DNA of 64,000 nt from Hemileia vastatrix (GCA_030280995.1 JASXTE010000018.1:310001-374000), one strand, 5' to 3'; counted from the stretch's first letter, positions 11,246 through 23,714 are shown. Translations and numbers: made by a program. Notes: generated by a model from the letters alone, not told the origin.

Positions 11246-11817
11246 CTCTGGAGGGGAAAATTTAGGCACGTGACTAGGAATACTTAAGCGACTCTCAAAC
11301 TCGAAATTGAGGGGGGACACATCATACAGCTTAATCTTTAACCACCACAGTCTCATTTTTTATTACTCAACAAATTAAATAAATTGTAATGCCCTTATAA
11401 CTTTATATTTTATATATAACATTTTAGAAATACTACTCAACAATTTAAATCACACTTCATATAGGGTATCTTTAGAAAGGTCTTCATCACTGGGACTTGA
11501 TTATTGCTGTCTCATAAAAATTTAAATTATTATAAAAACATAAAAGTCAATCTTTACAGATCTTTCACTGGTACACCTTAATTGTTGTTATCAGTATTTC
11601 TTTATCAACAGCCACTTTCTTTAAATCTCAATAAGCGTTAAATATTTTAGAGTTTCATTATTTTTTATTAACCTGATCCAAGTAGATTGGTTAGCTTAGT
11701 GATTTAGAACACCTACTTTGTTATTTTTATTGGAAGGACGGGGTTTTCAGCTAAATCCACATATCTCCTCCGGATTCTGCTTACAGCAAGGCGACTGTAA
11801 GAGTTTACCTTACCATA

Positions 11818-12584
11818 ATGTAAGTCACATTATATAAATAATGACTGGATTTAACATGATGAGTAAAACTGTGTAAAACTCTGTAAGTTAAGATAAACTA
11901 CCAGAAATTATTTCAGCGATATATATTGCCCAAATTAAATTTTGTCCATATATTAAAACTACAAGATATCCACGTTAACAACTGAAAATTTGAAAAATTA
12001 ATGAATTTTTGATTCATGTATAATTTGAAATCCACTTGTCAACAATATGAATAAAACTTTTCTGAAAAAATAAAATCATAGTTTGAGAAAAATTATAACA
12101 CTAGAAACAAATTAATCTTCTTCTGTTACAAGAAAAGAGACCAACTTTTTGAATAAAGAAATCTGCTTATGGGCAAAGAAATACATCCAATTATAGTTCC
12201 ATGGTACTGATAACCTGTATGTTCACAAATAAAAAGGGCACTGAGGGCCTGAATTATGCCCTTACTTTTAATACATATTTTAAAATCCTGCACAAAGTTA
12301 AGTTAAAATAAAAATGGATCCCAACCAAAGTATATAAAAAATATGGTATATAACATGCCTTCTAATTTTAATTGATGGTTTTTGAAAGTCCATAGCACAG
12401 GTTCAACAGCTTATAGTCAAAAAAGTGTTGGTAAATTTACTAGCTCATGTATATCTAATAAATTAATGTATTTATAATACACAATATTAAATTTAACTTT
12501 TCCCCTATATTTTTCTCAAGTGCATTTTAAAAATTAAAACCACAATTAAATTCAATGTCTTTGTGTTACAGTAAAAATAACACA
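11818..12584. other. AT-rich DNA without recognisable genes
   Basis: Flanking DNA to the right of element A. Frames are short and compositionally like noise. I see no repeat or RNA gene. Confidence 0.6.
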
Positions 12585-12845
12585 CACTACGCAATATAGG
12601 GGGTGGACTTGCTAGCAAGTCCTCAACCTGAACTGAGATGGAACTCAGATGGAACTCAGACTGAACTCATACTGAACCCAAACTGAACTCTACTTGAACA
12701 CCCACCTAAAACTGTTCTGCTGAGTGGTGTTCATTCCTGATTGTATGGTTCCTTTATCAATAGCTCAATGTGTGTTCAATCTGTTGTGAGTTTGGGTCCA
12801 AGGTTGCGGACTCACTAGCAAGTCCGCCCCCCATATTGTGTGGTG
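12585..12845 (+). mobile_element. CACTA-like MITE, copy 1 (261 bp)
   Basis: Terminal inverted repeats begin CACTACGCAATATAGGGGG on the left and, inverted, CACCACACAATATGGGGGG on the right. It is flanked by ACA at 12582-12584 and 12846-12848, a 3-bp target duplication. Just inside the left end is the perfect 18-bp palindrome GGACTTGCTAGCAAGTCC. A subterminal run of TGAACTCA-type repeats follows. It has no coding capacity. The ends and the 3-bp duplication fit the CACTA superfamily. A second copy of exactly the same length lies at 33821-34081 in opposite orientation. Confidence 0.9.
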
Positions 12846-13926
12846 ACAGTACAAATAAATATTCAAATTTACATATTTACAAACCAATTCATCAACTAGA
12901 AGAGATGTAGAGTTGTTCCCTGGGGCTTCCCACCCAGCCCCCCTGCAGACAGACACTGGGCCTTACACAATAATTTTCAAGTGCCACTTAGTTAATTCAA
13001 ATTTTTCACTCTTACTTAGCATATTTTTATCATATACTATGAATTTTTGCATAAATGGATGTTTTTAAATAAATCACTCAAAATTTTAACAAATTTTTAA
13101 CTTGAATTTATCACATCTCACAAACAAGACAAAACTTATTAAATGTAAATGAAGCAAGCTCAAGAAAATGGGGAATATACTGCATTATATTTGAATAAGA
13201 GTTACACCAAAAGATCCAAATTTTATTGGAAATTAAATTTTTCTAATAGTGTATTACAACATGAGGAAACATAAAGCCTCATGTTTGAAACTTTTTACAC
13301 TCACTCAAATTACTCTACCAATTGAAATATCATTTCCAAATTTTGTTGAACACCCTATTATGATAACATGAAATGTAATTCCTATTCAAAAGGGAAAATG
13401 AGGCAACATGATGTCTTATGATACAAATATGTAACTACATAAACTCAACTTCTGCATGATCACAATTTAATAATAGGATCTATCAATTTCAATGATGAGG
13501 AAAAAAGATGGGATCTGTTAATTGAAGTGATGAGAAAAAAATATAAAGAGCAGGTGTAGGTACTTTGCATCTGCAACAGAATTAAACATGGCAACATTTT
13601 TCTTAATGAATTGAACATGTAGTAACATAAATGTAGCAGATGCACTGGAAAATATGTCACCCAGTGCAGCTCATTACTTTCACTTAAAAACAAAAATTAT
13701 TTATGTGTATTAAAAAAATTGGGCAATAGAAGAATTAATATTTCCTAAGGTTTTTGGAATATATTTTGACTTATTTCAGAAAAAAAAATTTCACAAAAAC
13801 ATCCGGCAGAATTTTGCTGTACTTTTTCTAATACATGCTCACTCAGATATTCATAACAAAGGTAGAATTCAAAATTTTTTTGGCACATAATAGTACATAC
13901 AAGAATATGCACCATGTCATGTTGAA
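12846..13926. other. AT-rich DNA without recognisable genes
   Basis: No supported coding sequence. It may be host DNA or decayed repeats left of the gag fragment. Confidence 0.5.
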
Positions 13927-15320
13927 ATGGGGAAGAACCTTGCAAAATTTTATCAGAACATGGTTCCTTTGCATATAGATGATGCAAAATTTTTCCTCAA
14001 AATTTCAAATGTATCTAATCCTTTAGTTCTAATTGATACTTCAATGATAAATTCTGATATGGCTATTATTGATGAAGCACTTGAGCCTGAGTTTTATGAG
14101 AATCTGGAAAGTTACTCTGCTTCCTTATTGAGAAACACTCCAGATGCAGCTAACATTAATGATGAATATTTGAGGGATATTATTTCTAAACAAAATTATA
14201 TAATGAAAAACATGCAATTGACTCAGAAATATAATAGTTTGTTAACTGCAAAGAGTTATCAAGCATTGAGGAGTGAGTTACAGAGGGTTTCTGATGATTT
14301 GTTTCTTTACAAAGCAACCCATGAAAAGAAAGTTGTTTTATGGAAAAATATTAAAAATTATTTGTCTAAACTGCAAGATACTGTATCCACCTGTTTCCTG
14401 GAGTTAGAGGTAGATAAGATGAACCTGAAAAGATTGAGTGATCATTATTCATCTTTTCAAAATAAAACCCAGTTATTTTTTGAAACAGTCAATGAGAGTT
14501 TATCTAGTCTTCCAAGAGTGAAAACCAGGCTAACAACCATTGAAGAAAAATTGAATTCATTTTTTAATGATCGAAAATATTCTGAAACTTCTTTGAAGGA
14601 ACATATGGTACAGGATGCTCCAAGTTTACCTGTTTCTAGTTAATCTAAAAAAAAATTTGATTCAGAAATGCCTGTTGATACCACTGAGTTTCCATCAAAG
14701 ATTGATGATGCACCAGGATCTTCTACAGAAGTATTAAACAATGAGATTACTGCACAATTGGAGAAGTTACAGCTGTTTCTTACTCAGAAACAAGCTAATT
14801 CTAAGGAGGCTGCTTCAAATTAAAAGAATTGGCCAAAACCTGACCAGTACCCAACATTTGATGGTGATTCTTCTTCTGATTGGAAACAATTTATTAACGG
14901 AATTGATAACTTAAAAAATTCGTACAAACTCCCAGATGAGGAAATTGTGTCTAAGTTAATATCTTTGTTTACAAATGTAGCCTTAATGTGGTATGAATAT
15001 GTTCTCCTGGATAGGAATGACTACTTATGGGAAGATTGGAAAAAATTGATTAAAGCACAATTTGATGGCTCCAAGTTTAGGATGGCTCAACAAAGGCAGT
15101 ATGAAGAACTAGATATAGCTCTTCTCCTGATAAACCTATTGAGCTCTTAATGAAACTTGTAAAAATGTTGAGGGAAATGGACCCAAATATGGAGTTTGAG
15201 TTATGAAAGGACAGGATCCTTTATAAATTACCAATGTCTTTGAGAGACTTGCTAGTGGCCCGAACTGAGTTCTCCAGAGAACCTTCTTCCTTCATTAATA
15301 CTTGTAATCACCAGGTCAAA
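13927..15320 (+). pseudogene. gag: Truncated gag of an element E-family chromovirus
   Basis: The frame opens at 13927 and continues past TAA at 14641 and TAA at 14821 in the same register, then shifts near 15110. It matches the Gag of element E in order: TSMINSDMAI versus TSLINPSLAI, a long coiled-coil-like middle, QYPTFDGDSSSDW, KLPDEEIVSKLISLF, NVALMWYE, and further on LYKLP and SLRDLLVARTE. No zinc knuckle, protease or pol follows, and no LTR is visible, so this is an isolated fragment. The start at 13927 may not be the original one. Confidence 0.8.
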
Positions 15321-15330
15321 AGTTAGACGA

Positions 15331-15716
15331 CTTGCAGTCAAGTGGTTGTTTAGTACCTGTGGTCTAACCTGTGTCAAACCTGTGTTGGAACTTTGGTGCA
15401 ACAATTTTTCATCATGACACATAGCTCACAGCTGAATCATAAGGACAAATTTGAATTCTTCATATAGTGCTTTTTGCATAATTTCCAACAGGCAATAGAT
15501 CATACTTTGGTGTCTAAAAGGCATATATTGAATTCATAATGGATATTACAAAGGTGATTAATAGGCACCAGCTATACTACTTAATGACATTATACAGACA
15601 GTATCAGATAAAACACCACCAAAGCCACTTGGATTGAGAGTTCTTGAAGCATGTCCAATAATATCTTTATGAGTAGTATTAACCTTTTAGACCATCTATT
15701 GTAGCACCAAAATGTT
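15331..15716. other. Unassigned DNA between gag fragment and reverse-strand frame
   Basis: No clear gene. On the minus strand the text around 15600-15715 could continue the frame at 15717-16020 after a frameshift or intron (for example HFGATIDGLK), but I cannot settle this. Confidence 0.35.
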
Positions 15717-16020
15717 TTAAATCCTGCTTTTGAGAAAGAATATTCTTTTTTTTTCAATAGCATCATACAATCCAACTAGAATAAATATTTCATCTGGGAA
15801 CTTCTTTGACTCCCACATTCTTAACACCACTATAGCCTTGTTGTCTTTTGATAATTTGATCTCAATATTCCAATTCCCTTGATGTTTTGAGTATAGTGAG
15901 AAGTATTTACCACTAAGGTTAAAGTATTGGAGATCAGTAATTTTAGATGAAAGAAATTCTAAAGCACCAGTCAATTTATCTTTTTCAAAAATATTTGAAG
16001 AACACTTTTCACCATCAATC
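15717..16020 (-). pseudogene. Unrecognised protein-coding fragment
   Basis: About 100 residues with balanced, protein-like composition (segments LEFLSSKITDLQYF, WNIEIKLSKDNKAIVVLRM, PDEIFILVGLYDAIEKK). The open frame runs on into the antisense side of element C, which is chance, since C begins near 16026. The upstream part of the gene would have been removed by C. It has no recognised domain. It could be a host gene fragment or an unrelated repeat. Confidence 0.35.
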
Positions 16021-16029
16021 TTGTTTAAA

Positions 16030-16637
16030 ATGGGCCCCTGCCAATACTGCATCGACAATAATTTAATCTGCGCCATGACACCACCTGTCCATCCATACAG
16101 AACGTCCTGCAATGTCTGCCAATCCAGAAAGAAGACCTGCCACAGACCTTGTCCACTTTCTTCCACAACAGATTCACCTCCACCTCAACCTGGTCCTTCT
16201 TCTGCCAGCACCAAAAGATCTAGGCCATTCATCCTGATACCCAGATTAATCAAAAAGCTCCCCTCTTCCCAGAAGAGTGCCACAACTCATAAAACAACTA
16301 GTTCCCCCATCCCTGGTCCATCTGATGGTAAAGAACTTTCCTTTCTTCCTTAAACTTTAAAACTTATAACTTCTCAGTTCCTCCCTCTTCTGATAGTGAT
16401 GATAACAATGTAGGATCCATTGCACCACCAACACCAACGCACTTGCCCACTATCAAGGCCAATTTACAACAACACACATCTCAACAGAAACAACTTCTGC
16501 TTCACTACTTCCAATCCACTCCTGCTAGAGATCCACAGGACATTGAGAACAGAAGACACCTCATTCACCAGTTCAAGGCTAATTCTGAACACTTCATTTC
16601 ATCTCTTGATTCCCTCTGTAATTCCACTATCACTTGA
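16030..16637 (+). CDS. Antisense gene as1 of element C, Zn2Cys6-like protein
   Basis: Encoded opposite to gag-pol of C. Exon 1 is 16030-16327, the intron 16328-16377 (GTAAAG...CTCAG, 50 bp, phase 1) and exon 2 16378-16637, giving 185 residues with no internal stop. Residues 3-37 carry CQYCIDNNLIC, 12 residues, then CNVCQSRKKTC, a binuclear-zinc-cluster-like pattern with a basic loop. Then come a Ser/Pro-rich stretch and the basic STKRSRP. Exon 2 has an acidic patch (SDSDDNN), then QQKQLLLHYFQSTPARDPQD and LIHQFKANSEHF, conserved in F and recognisable in A. The intact frame and intron support a real gene. Nuclear nucleic-acid binding is inferred from the cluster only. The promoter would have been in the missing 3' LTR. 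Confidence 0.78.
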
Positions 16638-16689
16638 GTTTGATTCAGAAAGAAAAATTTACCACACCCTCTATAGGATGTAACCACAA

Positions 16690-17215
16690 ACAACCCTCAG
16701 TTTTAAGTCTTGGGGGACCATCCTCATTTTATAGTCTTGGGGGACTCAAAAACCCTCAGTTTAAAGTCTTGGGGGACTCAAAAACCTAAATCATGAACCC
16801 AGAACCAGATATCAACCACATTAAGACACAGAGAAAAAACTAACATTCTGGGGTAACTGTAAATAGAGCAGCCAGCCCATCAATTACCATCAAACTTGCC
16901 TTTGCTAAATTCGGAGGCTCCCCCTGTGGATACCCTCCACCAATCTTTCAAAACCAATTCCAACAACAAAAACTTTTCCCTCAGTTTATAGTCTTGGGGG
17001 ACTCACAACCCTCAGTTTAAAGTCTTGGTGGACTAACACAGTGTTCAGTTTAAAGTCTTGACGGACCATCTTGATAAAATCTTGAAACCAGCCAGTTTAA
17101 AGTCTTAGAGGACTAACAGAAACCAGATTTCAGTTTAAAGTCTTGATGGACTGATCTTGATACCATAGATTTTTAAGTTTAGAGTCTTGATGGACTGACA
17201 GAATTTTTCATAAAA
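16690..17215 (-). repeat. Hairpin/TTAAACTG repeat array of element C
   Basis: About ten copies, read on the minus (sense) strand as AGTC-CCCCAA-GACT-TTAAACTG and variants (AGTC-CATCAA-GACT, GGTC-CGTCAA-GACT). On the plus strand they appear as CAGTTTAAAGTCTTGG. The stem is kept while loop bases vary. The array lies between as1 and as2 and also encloses a copy of the larger stem-loop at 16850-16888. Confidence 0.88.
16850..16888 (-). other. Conserved stem-loop, C copy 1
   Basis: GGTAACTG (from 16852) opposite CAATTACC (16881-16888), with AGAGCAGCCAGCCC in the loop. On the sense strand the differing base is a G-U pair, so pairing is kept. Confidence 0.65.
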
Positions 17216-17347
17216 TAGACGCAGCCTATTTCATGCAGCACACCTCTACAGCCAACCTGCTGAACTTCCACCTTCACTTCATCATCTACCCATCACTGAC
17301 AAAAGTCTCCTCCTATCACTTTTCATCATCTTTTCTCACCACAGATC

Positions 17348-18298
17348 ATGGCTGGATCTCCTGATGTTAACCCTTTTACTCTCCCTTGCTTCACTTCTCC
17401 CAAGGACTATGCCTGCAAACAGTGCATCCACATGTGCAGACCTTGCACATTTACTCTTGCAAATCCTGAATCCAAATTCTACAACAGGGCTTGTGACTCT
17501 TGTTATTCCAAAAAGAAAAGATGTGACAGAGACGCCAACTACCCTATTCCTCCGCCTTCTCCTTCTCACAAATACATCTCCAGATCCCCAGAGCTTGGTC
17601 CTTCCTCTTCCTCTCTATCTTCTGCTCCTTCCAGAAGATCCAGAAGCTCAGCTTCCCGCACTCTTCCCAAAAGACCAGCCTTAGCCTCACAAGAAACTGC
17701 TTTTATCTCCGCCAAATTAGCTCCAAAAGATTCAAAATCAACTCCCAGGCTTCTAGACCGCGTCCAGGTGGCCCGGCCAAAGTCGGGTGCCCCGTCCACC
17801 TCACCAAACAGTGAAAATCAGGGCCAAAACCTCCAAAAACGTCAATAAAACAGCCAAATTCATTCAGACAACAACAACAACTCAACCCAACTACCTCCTA
17901 CTGCTTCCAGAGCAATGCAATCCACCCTTCCAAAGTCCAAAAGCACCAAAATTTCCAAGATTTCTAAGAGACCTGCCAGAGAACCCCAAGAAGAAACCAG
18001 AACACCACACACTGCTCCACAACAACAACTTCGTCCCCAACTAAGACAAAGAAACTACACCTCTCCTCTGTCAGCCAACTACTCTTCTGACAGTTCCATC
18101 TCTTCAAAATCTCAATCCAGAAGAGAGCAGTCTGCTTCCAAATCCCCCTCTCCTGCTCCATCCTTTAACAACCCTGGTACCCCATCACCAGCACCTCCTC
18201 CAGCTGAATCCAACAGAAATAACAACTACATCATCACAATCCAGATCAGCCTCCAGAAGCTTCATCATCCAGACAATGAGCTCCTGCAAAAAGATTAG
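17348..18298 (+). pseudogene. Antisense gene as2 of element C, Zn2Cys6-like, broken
   Basis: ATG at 17348; one frame to 18298 interrupted only by TAA at 17846-17848. Near residues 14-51 it has CFTSPKDYACKQCIHMCRPC, 13 residues, then CDSCYSKKKRC, again CX2CX6C...CX2CX6C with a basic second half. A proline/serine-rich region (YPIPPPSPSHKYISRSP, SRRSRSS) and a low-complexity tail follow. It matches as2 of F (50901-52458) through the shared NYTSPLSANYSSD-type segment. The F gene then continues into a second exon that C lacks; C seems to have a deletion after about 18220. Upstream of it lies the hairpin array. Function is unknown beyond possible zinc-dependent nucleic-acid binding. Confidence 0.72.
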
Positions 18299-19078
18299 AA
18301 ACATAATAATAATATAAAACAATTAATAAAAATAATTTCAGAATTTTTTTTTTATTTTTTATTTTTTTAAGGTACTAATATATTAAAATTAAAAATTTAT
18401 AAATAAAATGAAATAAAATAAAATATAAAAAATGATACAAATGGTATCCCCCAGCCAATTGATGAGCTGATCCCCTGATACCTTACCCACATCCCAGTGC
18501 ACCTTAATGTGGATACACAATTAATTCTTTTAAATGGTTAACAGAAAACAAAATTCAAAACATTTAGAAATTCAGAAAATAATAAAAAATAATGAAACAC
18601 AGAAACACATGAAATAAATAATAAATAAAAATAAAATAGCATTGTCCAGCCAATTGATGAGCCTTTCCCCACCAATGCTTGCACACATCCAGGTGACCCT
18701 GATGTGGTAACACCCTATATTTTTGATTTTATAATTTTAAACAACCCGCATAAAAAATTAAAAGAAAAAAAGAGAAAAAAGAAAATAATCTAAAACTGCT
18801 ATCTAGCAAAAACATAACTGCAAAATCAAAGACAGTCCAGCTCCATAGATGGTCTGATAAGGGAAATTCCGATCCATAGAAATGATCACTAGGTGGGCTC
18901 CCTCCAATAAGTAAAAATGATGGGAGACAACCAGTGATCCACCACCAATCTGAAAGAACCAGAAATAAAGAAGCTAGTCCCAAACCAGTTTAAAGTCATA
19001 GTGGACTTAAAACCTGAATAATAAACAACAGAACTATAATTCAACTAGGAAAAACAAAGTACTTGAGACAGACATTCT

Positions 19079-19120
19079 GGGGTAACTGTTCTACAGAGCA
19101 GCCAGCTTATCAGTTACCCC
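19079..19120 (-). other. Conserved stem-loop, C copy 2
   Basis: GGGGTAACTG and CAGTTACCCC form a perfect 10-bp stem around AGAGCAGCCAGC. Relative to the A copy, a T-A pair has become C-G, a compensatory change. Confidence 0.75.
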
Positions 19121-19342
19121 CACACTTGCCAAAATAAAATCTAGAAGCCCCCCCCCTGGGTACCTTCTAGCAAAAACACAACATCCAACACAAAAAAACC
19201 AAAACCAATAGACAGTGAAGAGTCCAGCACTTGAAAACCAGAGGAAATTCCAGTTTAAAGTCATAGAGGACTAAAGCCTGTGAAAAGAAACCAATACTAG
19301 GTTTCAGCCAAATTAAGAAAAAGGGTTGGAAACAGACAATCT

Positions 19343-19383
19343 GGGGTAACTGTTGATAGAGCAGCCAGCCCATCAGTCACCCC
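19343..19383 (-). other. Conserved stem-loop, C copy 3
   Basis: GGGGTAACTG and CAGTCACCCC around AGAGCAGCCAGCCC. The single difference leaves a G-U pair on the sense strand. It lies in a roughly 260-bp unit that duplicates the copy at 19079, including the downstream ACACTTGCCAA and GGTACCTTCTA text. Confidence 0.72.
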
Positions 19384-19523
19384 TACACTTGCCAAGATCA
19401 AATCTAGAAGCCCCACCCATGGGTACCTTCTAACAAAAAGTTTCCAACACAAAAGTTGCTCTGCAACACCACAAAAATTCCAAAACAAAAAAAAACGTTC
19501 CATAGTTTATCCTCATTGCGGAG

Positions 19524-22500
19524 TCAATCTTCTTCATGCCTAGTGCCTCTGGAATAAAACCTCTTCACTTGGTCTGCAGCCACCCTCTTTTTCAAGACTG
19601 CACCATCCAACTCTTCCAAAACATAAGAACCACCAGACGCCTGAGATCTGACTCTGTAAGGTCCGTTCCATCTGTCAGCAAACATTTTCCCCCACTGAAT
19701 CTCCAAACTTCTATTATACACCAAAACAAAACAACCAGGTTTCAAGGGATTCCTGAGTCTATGAGCCAAATTCTTGTCCCAGTACCTGACTGATTGATTC
19801 CTAATCTTCATCATTCTAGATTATGCCTTCTCTTGACATTCATCTCTACATTCCAACTGTTGCATCCTGGCACAGAGCAAATCTTCTGTTGTGTGCACAT
19901 CATCCCAATCAATTCCAAGATAAGAGACAGCTTCCAAGTCCACTGGTAGAACGGCTTTTGGACCAAACATTAACTCATAGGAAGAATATCCAGTTGTCCT
20001 CTTCACAGTGACCTTATCAGCAAATAACACCAAGGGTAAATAATGCCTCCACTTTTCAGCACTATCTCCACACATCTTCACCAAATCATTCTTGATAACT
20101 TGATGGCCTCTTTCAACCATGCCTTCAGCTTCAGGATAATACGGTGTAGCCACTCTAACTTTAGAACCAAGACTAGCCACAGCTTCTTTAAATTCGGCAC
20201 CAAACTCTGGCCCACCATCAACAGTCACCAACTTCATCAACCCATATCTATAAATCCACTCCTTCTTCAAAAACTCTTCCACATTCTTGGCAGTCAAATT
20301 AACCAGAGGCACTGCCTCAACCCAACCAGACAAATCATCCCTAGCAACAATCAAGTATTTATACCTGCCCTCTTTAATATGGACAGCATCCAGACTGACC
20401 CTTCCAAAAACAGTTGATTCACCAGTAGCACGGCCCACCTCTTTAGGTTTAAAGTAACTTCTTCTTTGACATTCTTCACAAGATTGAACCCAACCCTGCA
20501 CAGCCAACTTCATACCTGGCCACCGAAATCTGTCTTCTACTCTTCTATAAGTCTCCCCAAAGCCTCTATGACCAAGGTCTTCATGCAAAGACTTCAAAAC
20601 CAATTCTTGACCCTTCTTCTGAGTCACCACCACTTGAGGATTTGGATGTCTCCTCCTCATCAACCGTCTTCCTGACACATAAAATCCAGGACTCTTCTTC
20701 TTGATTGCTAACCAAGTATCATCATCACAACTATCTGGCCTCTCCAAGGTCAACAGATATTCCACCAAAATTAAATAAAACCCAGACTGACCCCAGGTCT
20801 CATCTTCAAAATCCTAAAAAACAACATCCAAGGGTACAATTCTGTCACCAAAATCACCAGTATGAACATGAGCCAATTGAGCAGTCCAACCAGGACACCA
20901 ATCCTTAAATTTTGGCACATCCTTCTCTTTCCACTGAACCTTGTGAGAATCCAGTTCACTAACAAAAACACCCTTTACCAAATTTGAGCTGTCCCAAACA
21001 ACAACTCCATCTTCATCAACAAAAACATCCTGATCACCAGAATCAAAATCAGATCCAGCCAGTTTAGCCTCTTGGGGGAGGTCAGAAAAATCTTCAGCAC
21101 CCTTTGTGCTGGCTTTAACCACTGGAACATCTTCATCAAATTCTTCAGCCTCAGAATCTTCATCTGTAGGTGGCCTCCTTGATAATCCATCAGGCATAGT
21201 AAAGGTTTTACCTGGTTTGTGTACCAGGTCAAAAGAAAAATGTTGAATAAATGCCACCCACCTAGTCATTGCAGCATTTGGAAGACTAGGTGTATTGATC
21301 ATCTGAACCAAAGATTTTGCATCCACCTGCAGCTCAAAATGCTGCCCCTACAAAACCGTCTGTAGCTTCTTTAAAATTTTAGCCACGCCACACAATTCCA
21401 ACTTAGGTTGAGAATACCTAGATTCCACCTCATTAAACACCACAGACTCATATCTTACTGGCCTGACCCTCCCAGTCTTATCCTCCTGAGACAAAACAGC
21501 ACCAGCAGCAATATAACTTGAGTCCACTGCCAGATAAATTTTTCCAGCACCAACACCATAATCCAACTTGTGAAGAAAAATATCTTCACCAACAACCTTT
21601 ATCAACTTCTGAAAAGCCTCTTCACACTGTTCAGTCCATTCCCAATCTGCATCTTTTCTGGTCAACCTCCTTAAAGGTGAAGCCAACAAAGAAAAATCCT
21701 TAATAAAAATCCTGACATATACACATACACCCAAAAAGCCCCTGACTTCAGTAGTATTTTTAGGCCTTGGCCATGAATGGATTTTTTTAATCTTCTTCTT
21801 CGCCATAATCCTTCCCTCTTTACATACCACATGACCCAGAATTCCCAAAGCAGGAACACAACAACAGAATTTTGACCCTGAAATGGTCAAACCAGCCTCT
21901 TCAATCCTGAACAACACTCTCTCTAGAGTTATTGCATATTCCCACACAAACCTCCTTATGCCAGGGTTCTACACTAACACCTCATTACCATAATCAGTGG
22001 ATGGTCCTTTAATTCCACCATCATCAATAAAAATACCCGCATGAGTAGGAACCTCATCCTGCAAAATCCAAGCCATCTGTGCTTGATAAACTGCCACTGA
22101 ATTAGTTGCTCCTTGAGACAAACTAGTGAGCTGAAATCTTCCCAAAGGAGTCTCAAAAGCTGTGAGAGGCCTTGAATCTGTATGGAGTTACTTCTCATCA
22201 TAACCACCCATAATATCACCCAAACCATAACACACCCTTCTAGTGAAAGCTTCAACAAAATCCTCTGCACTTGGTGGCATACCAGCGTCCTTGATAGTGA
22301 CTCTATTCAAGGCTCTAAGATCATGAACCACCCTCAACTTTCCATTCTGCTTCTTTACACAGAACACTGGACTTGAGTAACTGGATGTCAATTGTTCATA
22401 TAACCCAGTCCTGACTCTTTCCCTAACAATCTCTACAAAATCCTCTCTAATAGCGGCTGGAATAGGAATAGGTTTGATTTGCCAAGGTTCATGACAAACC

Positions 22501-23710
22501 ACAGGAATCAAGTAAGGTTCCCCATAAGATTGCTTCAATACACCCCTTTCCTCCTCAACAAACGCCACAGCTTTTTCCCTTAGCACAATAACGTGCAACA
22601 ACAACTTCTTTTCCTCTTCAGAAAACCACCCATCAGGACCAAAATTAACAACTTTCAATCTTTCCACAGTCACCCTAGCCGTCTCTACAAATTCTGGAGG
22701 ATTCTTCACCAAAGGAGTACAGTACGGATCTCTTGACAAAGGAGGTCTCTTCAAGGGCGGATTCAAACCCACAGGCATAGGCTCATTGACAGGCCTAATC
22801 TTCAGCGCTACCTTCTTATACTTTGCCGCTCCACCTTCAACTTGAGGGATCTTCAGGAATTCTTCATCACCAGACCTGGAACAAAAACCAAGGGTTTCCC
22901 CGTTGCTCACATGTGTGGCCAAGGTAATGTTTTTGAAAGGTGTAGAAGAAACCCTAGCGGTGCACAATTGGGAGGACTTACTTTTAGACCCCAATCTCAC
23001 CACTCCAAAACTTTTCCGCAATTCCACATCTTCATCCTCACTTCCAACTTCCAAATCTTCAAATCTTGATTCATCTTCTGAATCACATCTTCTAAAATTG
23101 TGCAGTTTATCCTCATTCTGGAGGCCCAAAAATCAATCTTGATGATCTTCTCTCTTCATAATTTTCTGCAGTTTAACCTCATGCTGGAGGCCCAAAAATA
23201 GATCTTGACAATCTTCACAAAAATATTTTGAATCTTCTTTCTTCCTTATCTTCAGATTTTTTTTCTTGATTTTCTTGAATTATCTTGAAATTTTTTCTCT
23301 TCTTTTCTTGAGTTTTCTTCTGACCTACAAAAATAACCAGGGGTTTCCCCAATGCTCACAGGTGTGGCCCAGGTAATGTTTTTGAAAGGTGTAGAAGAAA
23401 CCCTAGCGGTGCACAATTGGGAGGACTTACTTTTAGACCCCAATCTCACCGCCCCAAAACTTTTCCGCATATATTTCAATAAAGATATATAACCAATCTT
23501 CTTCCTTGAACTTGAATTAAAAATAATTAAGAATCTTGAGAGAGAACAGAGACTTGATAAAAAACTTGATGAATACTTGTAAAGAAGAGAAACATTAAAA
23601 AGAGAAAGTTGAAAATCCACTTGGTATATCTCCAAGGGAGCTGACCTACTACAGCCTGGGATTTCCTCATCTTGGGGAGAGGTTGCAGCACTAGGGTGAT
23701 CAGCCCTCAT
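19524..23710 (-). pseudogene. pol: pol of element C: RT, RNase H, integrase, broken
   Basis: From about 23129 to 19524 a single frame carries RT (SSPVFCVKKQNGKLRVVHDL, FIDDGGIKGP), RNase H (LAVDSSYIAAGAV, LQVDAKSL), integrase H2C2 (HEDLGHRG...CEECQRR), DDE (SLDAVH, VDGGPEF, GMVERGHQ) and WNGPYRV. In-frame stops lie at 22188-22190, 21969-21971 (just after the FIDD box), 21348-21350, about 20814 and about 19821. The last integrase block (20768-19821) is open for 315 residues. The N-terminal linker (23710-23252) is in another register and contains a duplicated segment. The ATG at 23710 is probably not a true start, since the frame reads upstream through the T6 run. Confidence 0.9.
22861..23470 (-). 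repeat. Direct duplication in the pol linker (C)
   Basis: About 140 bp around 22880-23013 is repeated at about 23340-23466, encoding the same peptide RLGSKSKSSQLCTARVSSTP twice. Between the copies lie two hairpin/TAAACTGCA elements (about 23098-23122 and 23164-23190), suggesting the duplication used the short repeats. Confidence 0.8.
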
Positions 23711-23714
23711 TACT

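Larger units (their letters stand above)
1..11817 (+). mobile_element. Ty3/gypsy LTR retrotransposon A with antisense gene
   Basis: The order is partial 5' LTR, primer-binding site, gag-pro, pol (RT, RNase H, integrase), a 3.3-kb non-pol region, polypurine tract and 3' LTR. The first 232 bases match 11586-11817 almost exactly, which defines the LTR end. The internal region is about 10.4 kb, long for this superfamily because of the region after pol, which holds a hairpin-repeat array and the antisense gene as1. Gag-pol has at least three in-frame stops and one single-base frameshift, so this copy is defective. The near-identity of the LTR segments suggests fairly recent insertion. The insertion-site duplication cannot be checked because the left edge is outside the window. 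Confidence 0.93.
10679..11817 (+). repeat. 3' LTR of element A (1139 bp)
   Basis: Begins TGTGGTAG right after the polypurine tract and ends TACCATA at 11817, the point where similarity to the 5' LTR stops. The first and last seven bases are near-inverse repeats. Confidence 0.9.
18299..19523 (-). other. Region between as2 and pol of element C
   Basis: Low-complexity A/T tract 18300-18430. The segment 18440-18520 (CAGCCAATTGATGAGCTGAT) is shared with F at 63850 and, inverted, with A near 8050-8110; a variant repeat lies at 18640-18715. There is a segment shared with A near 18860-18950, and two stem-loops. Two TTTAAAGTC...GGACT repeats sit near 18985 and 19250. I see no gene. Confidence 0.7.

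Noticed and set aside
20814..21326. Plus-strand frames across the C pol region (for example 20043-20417)
   Set aside because: Shadows of the minus-strand pol; no independent motifs.
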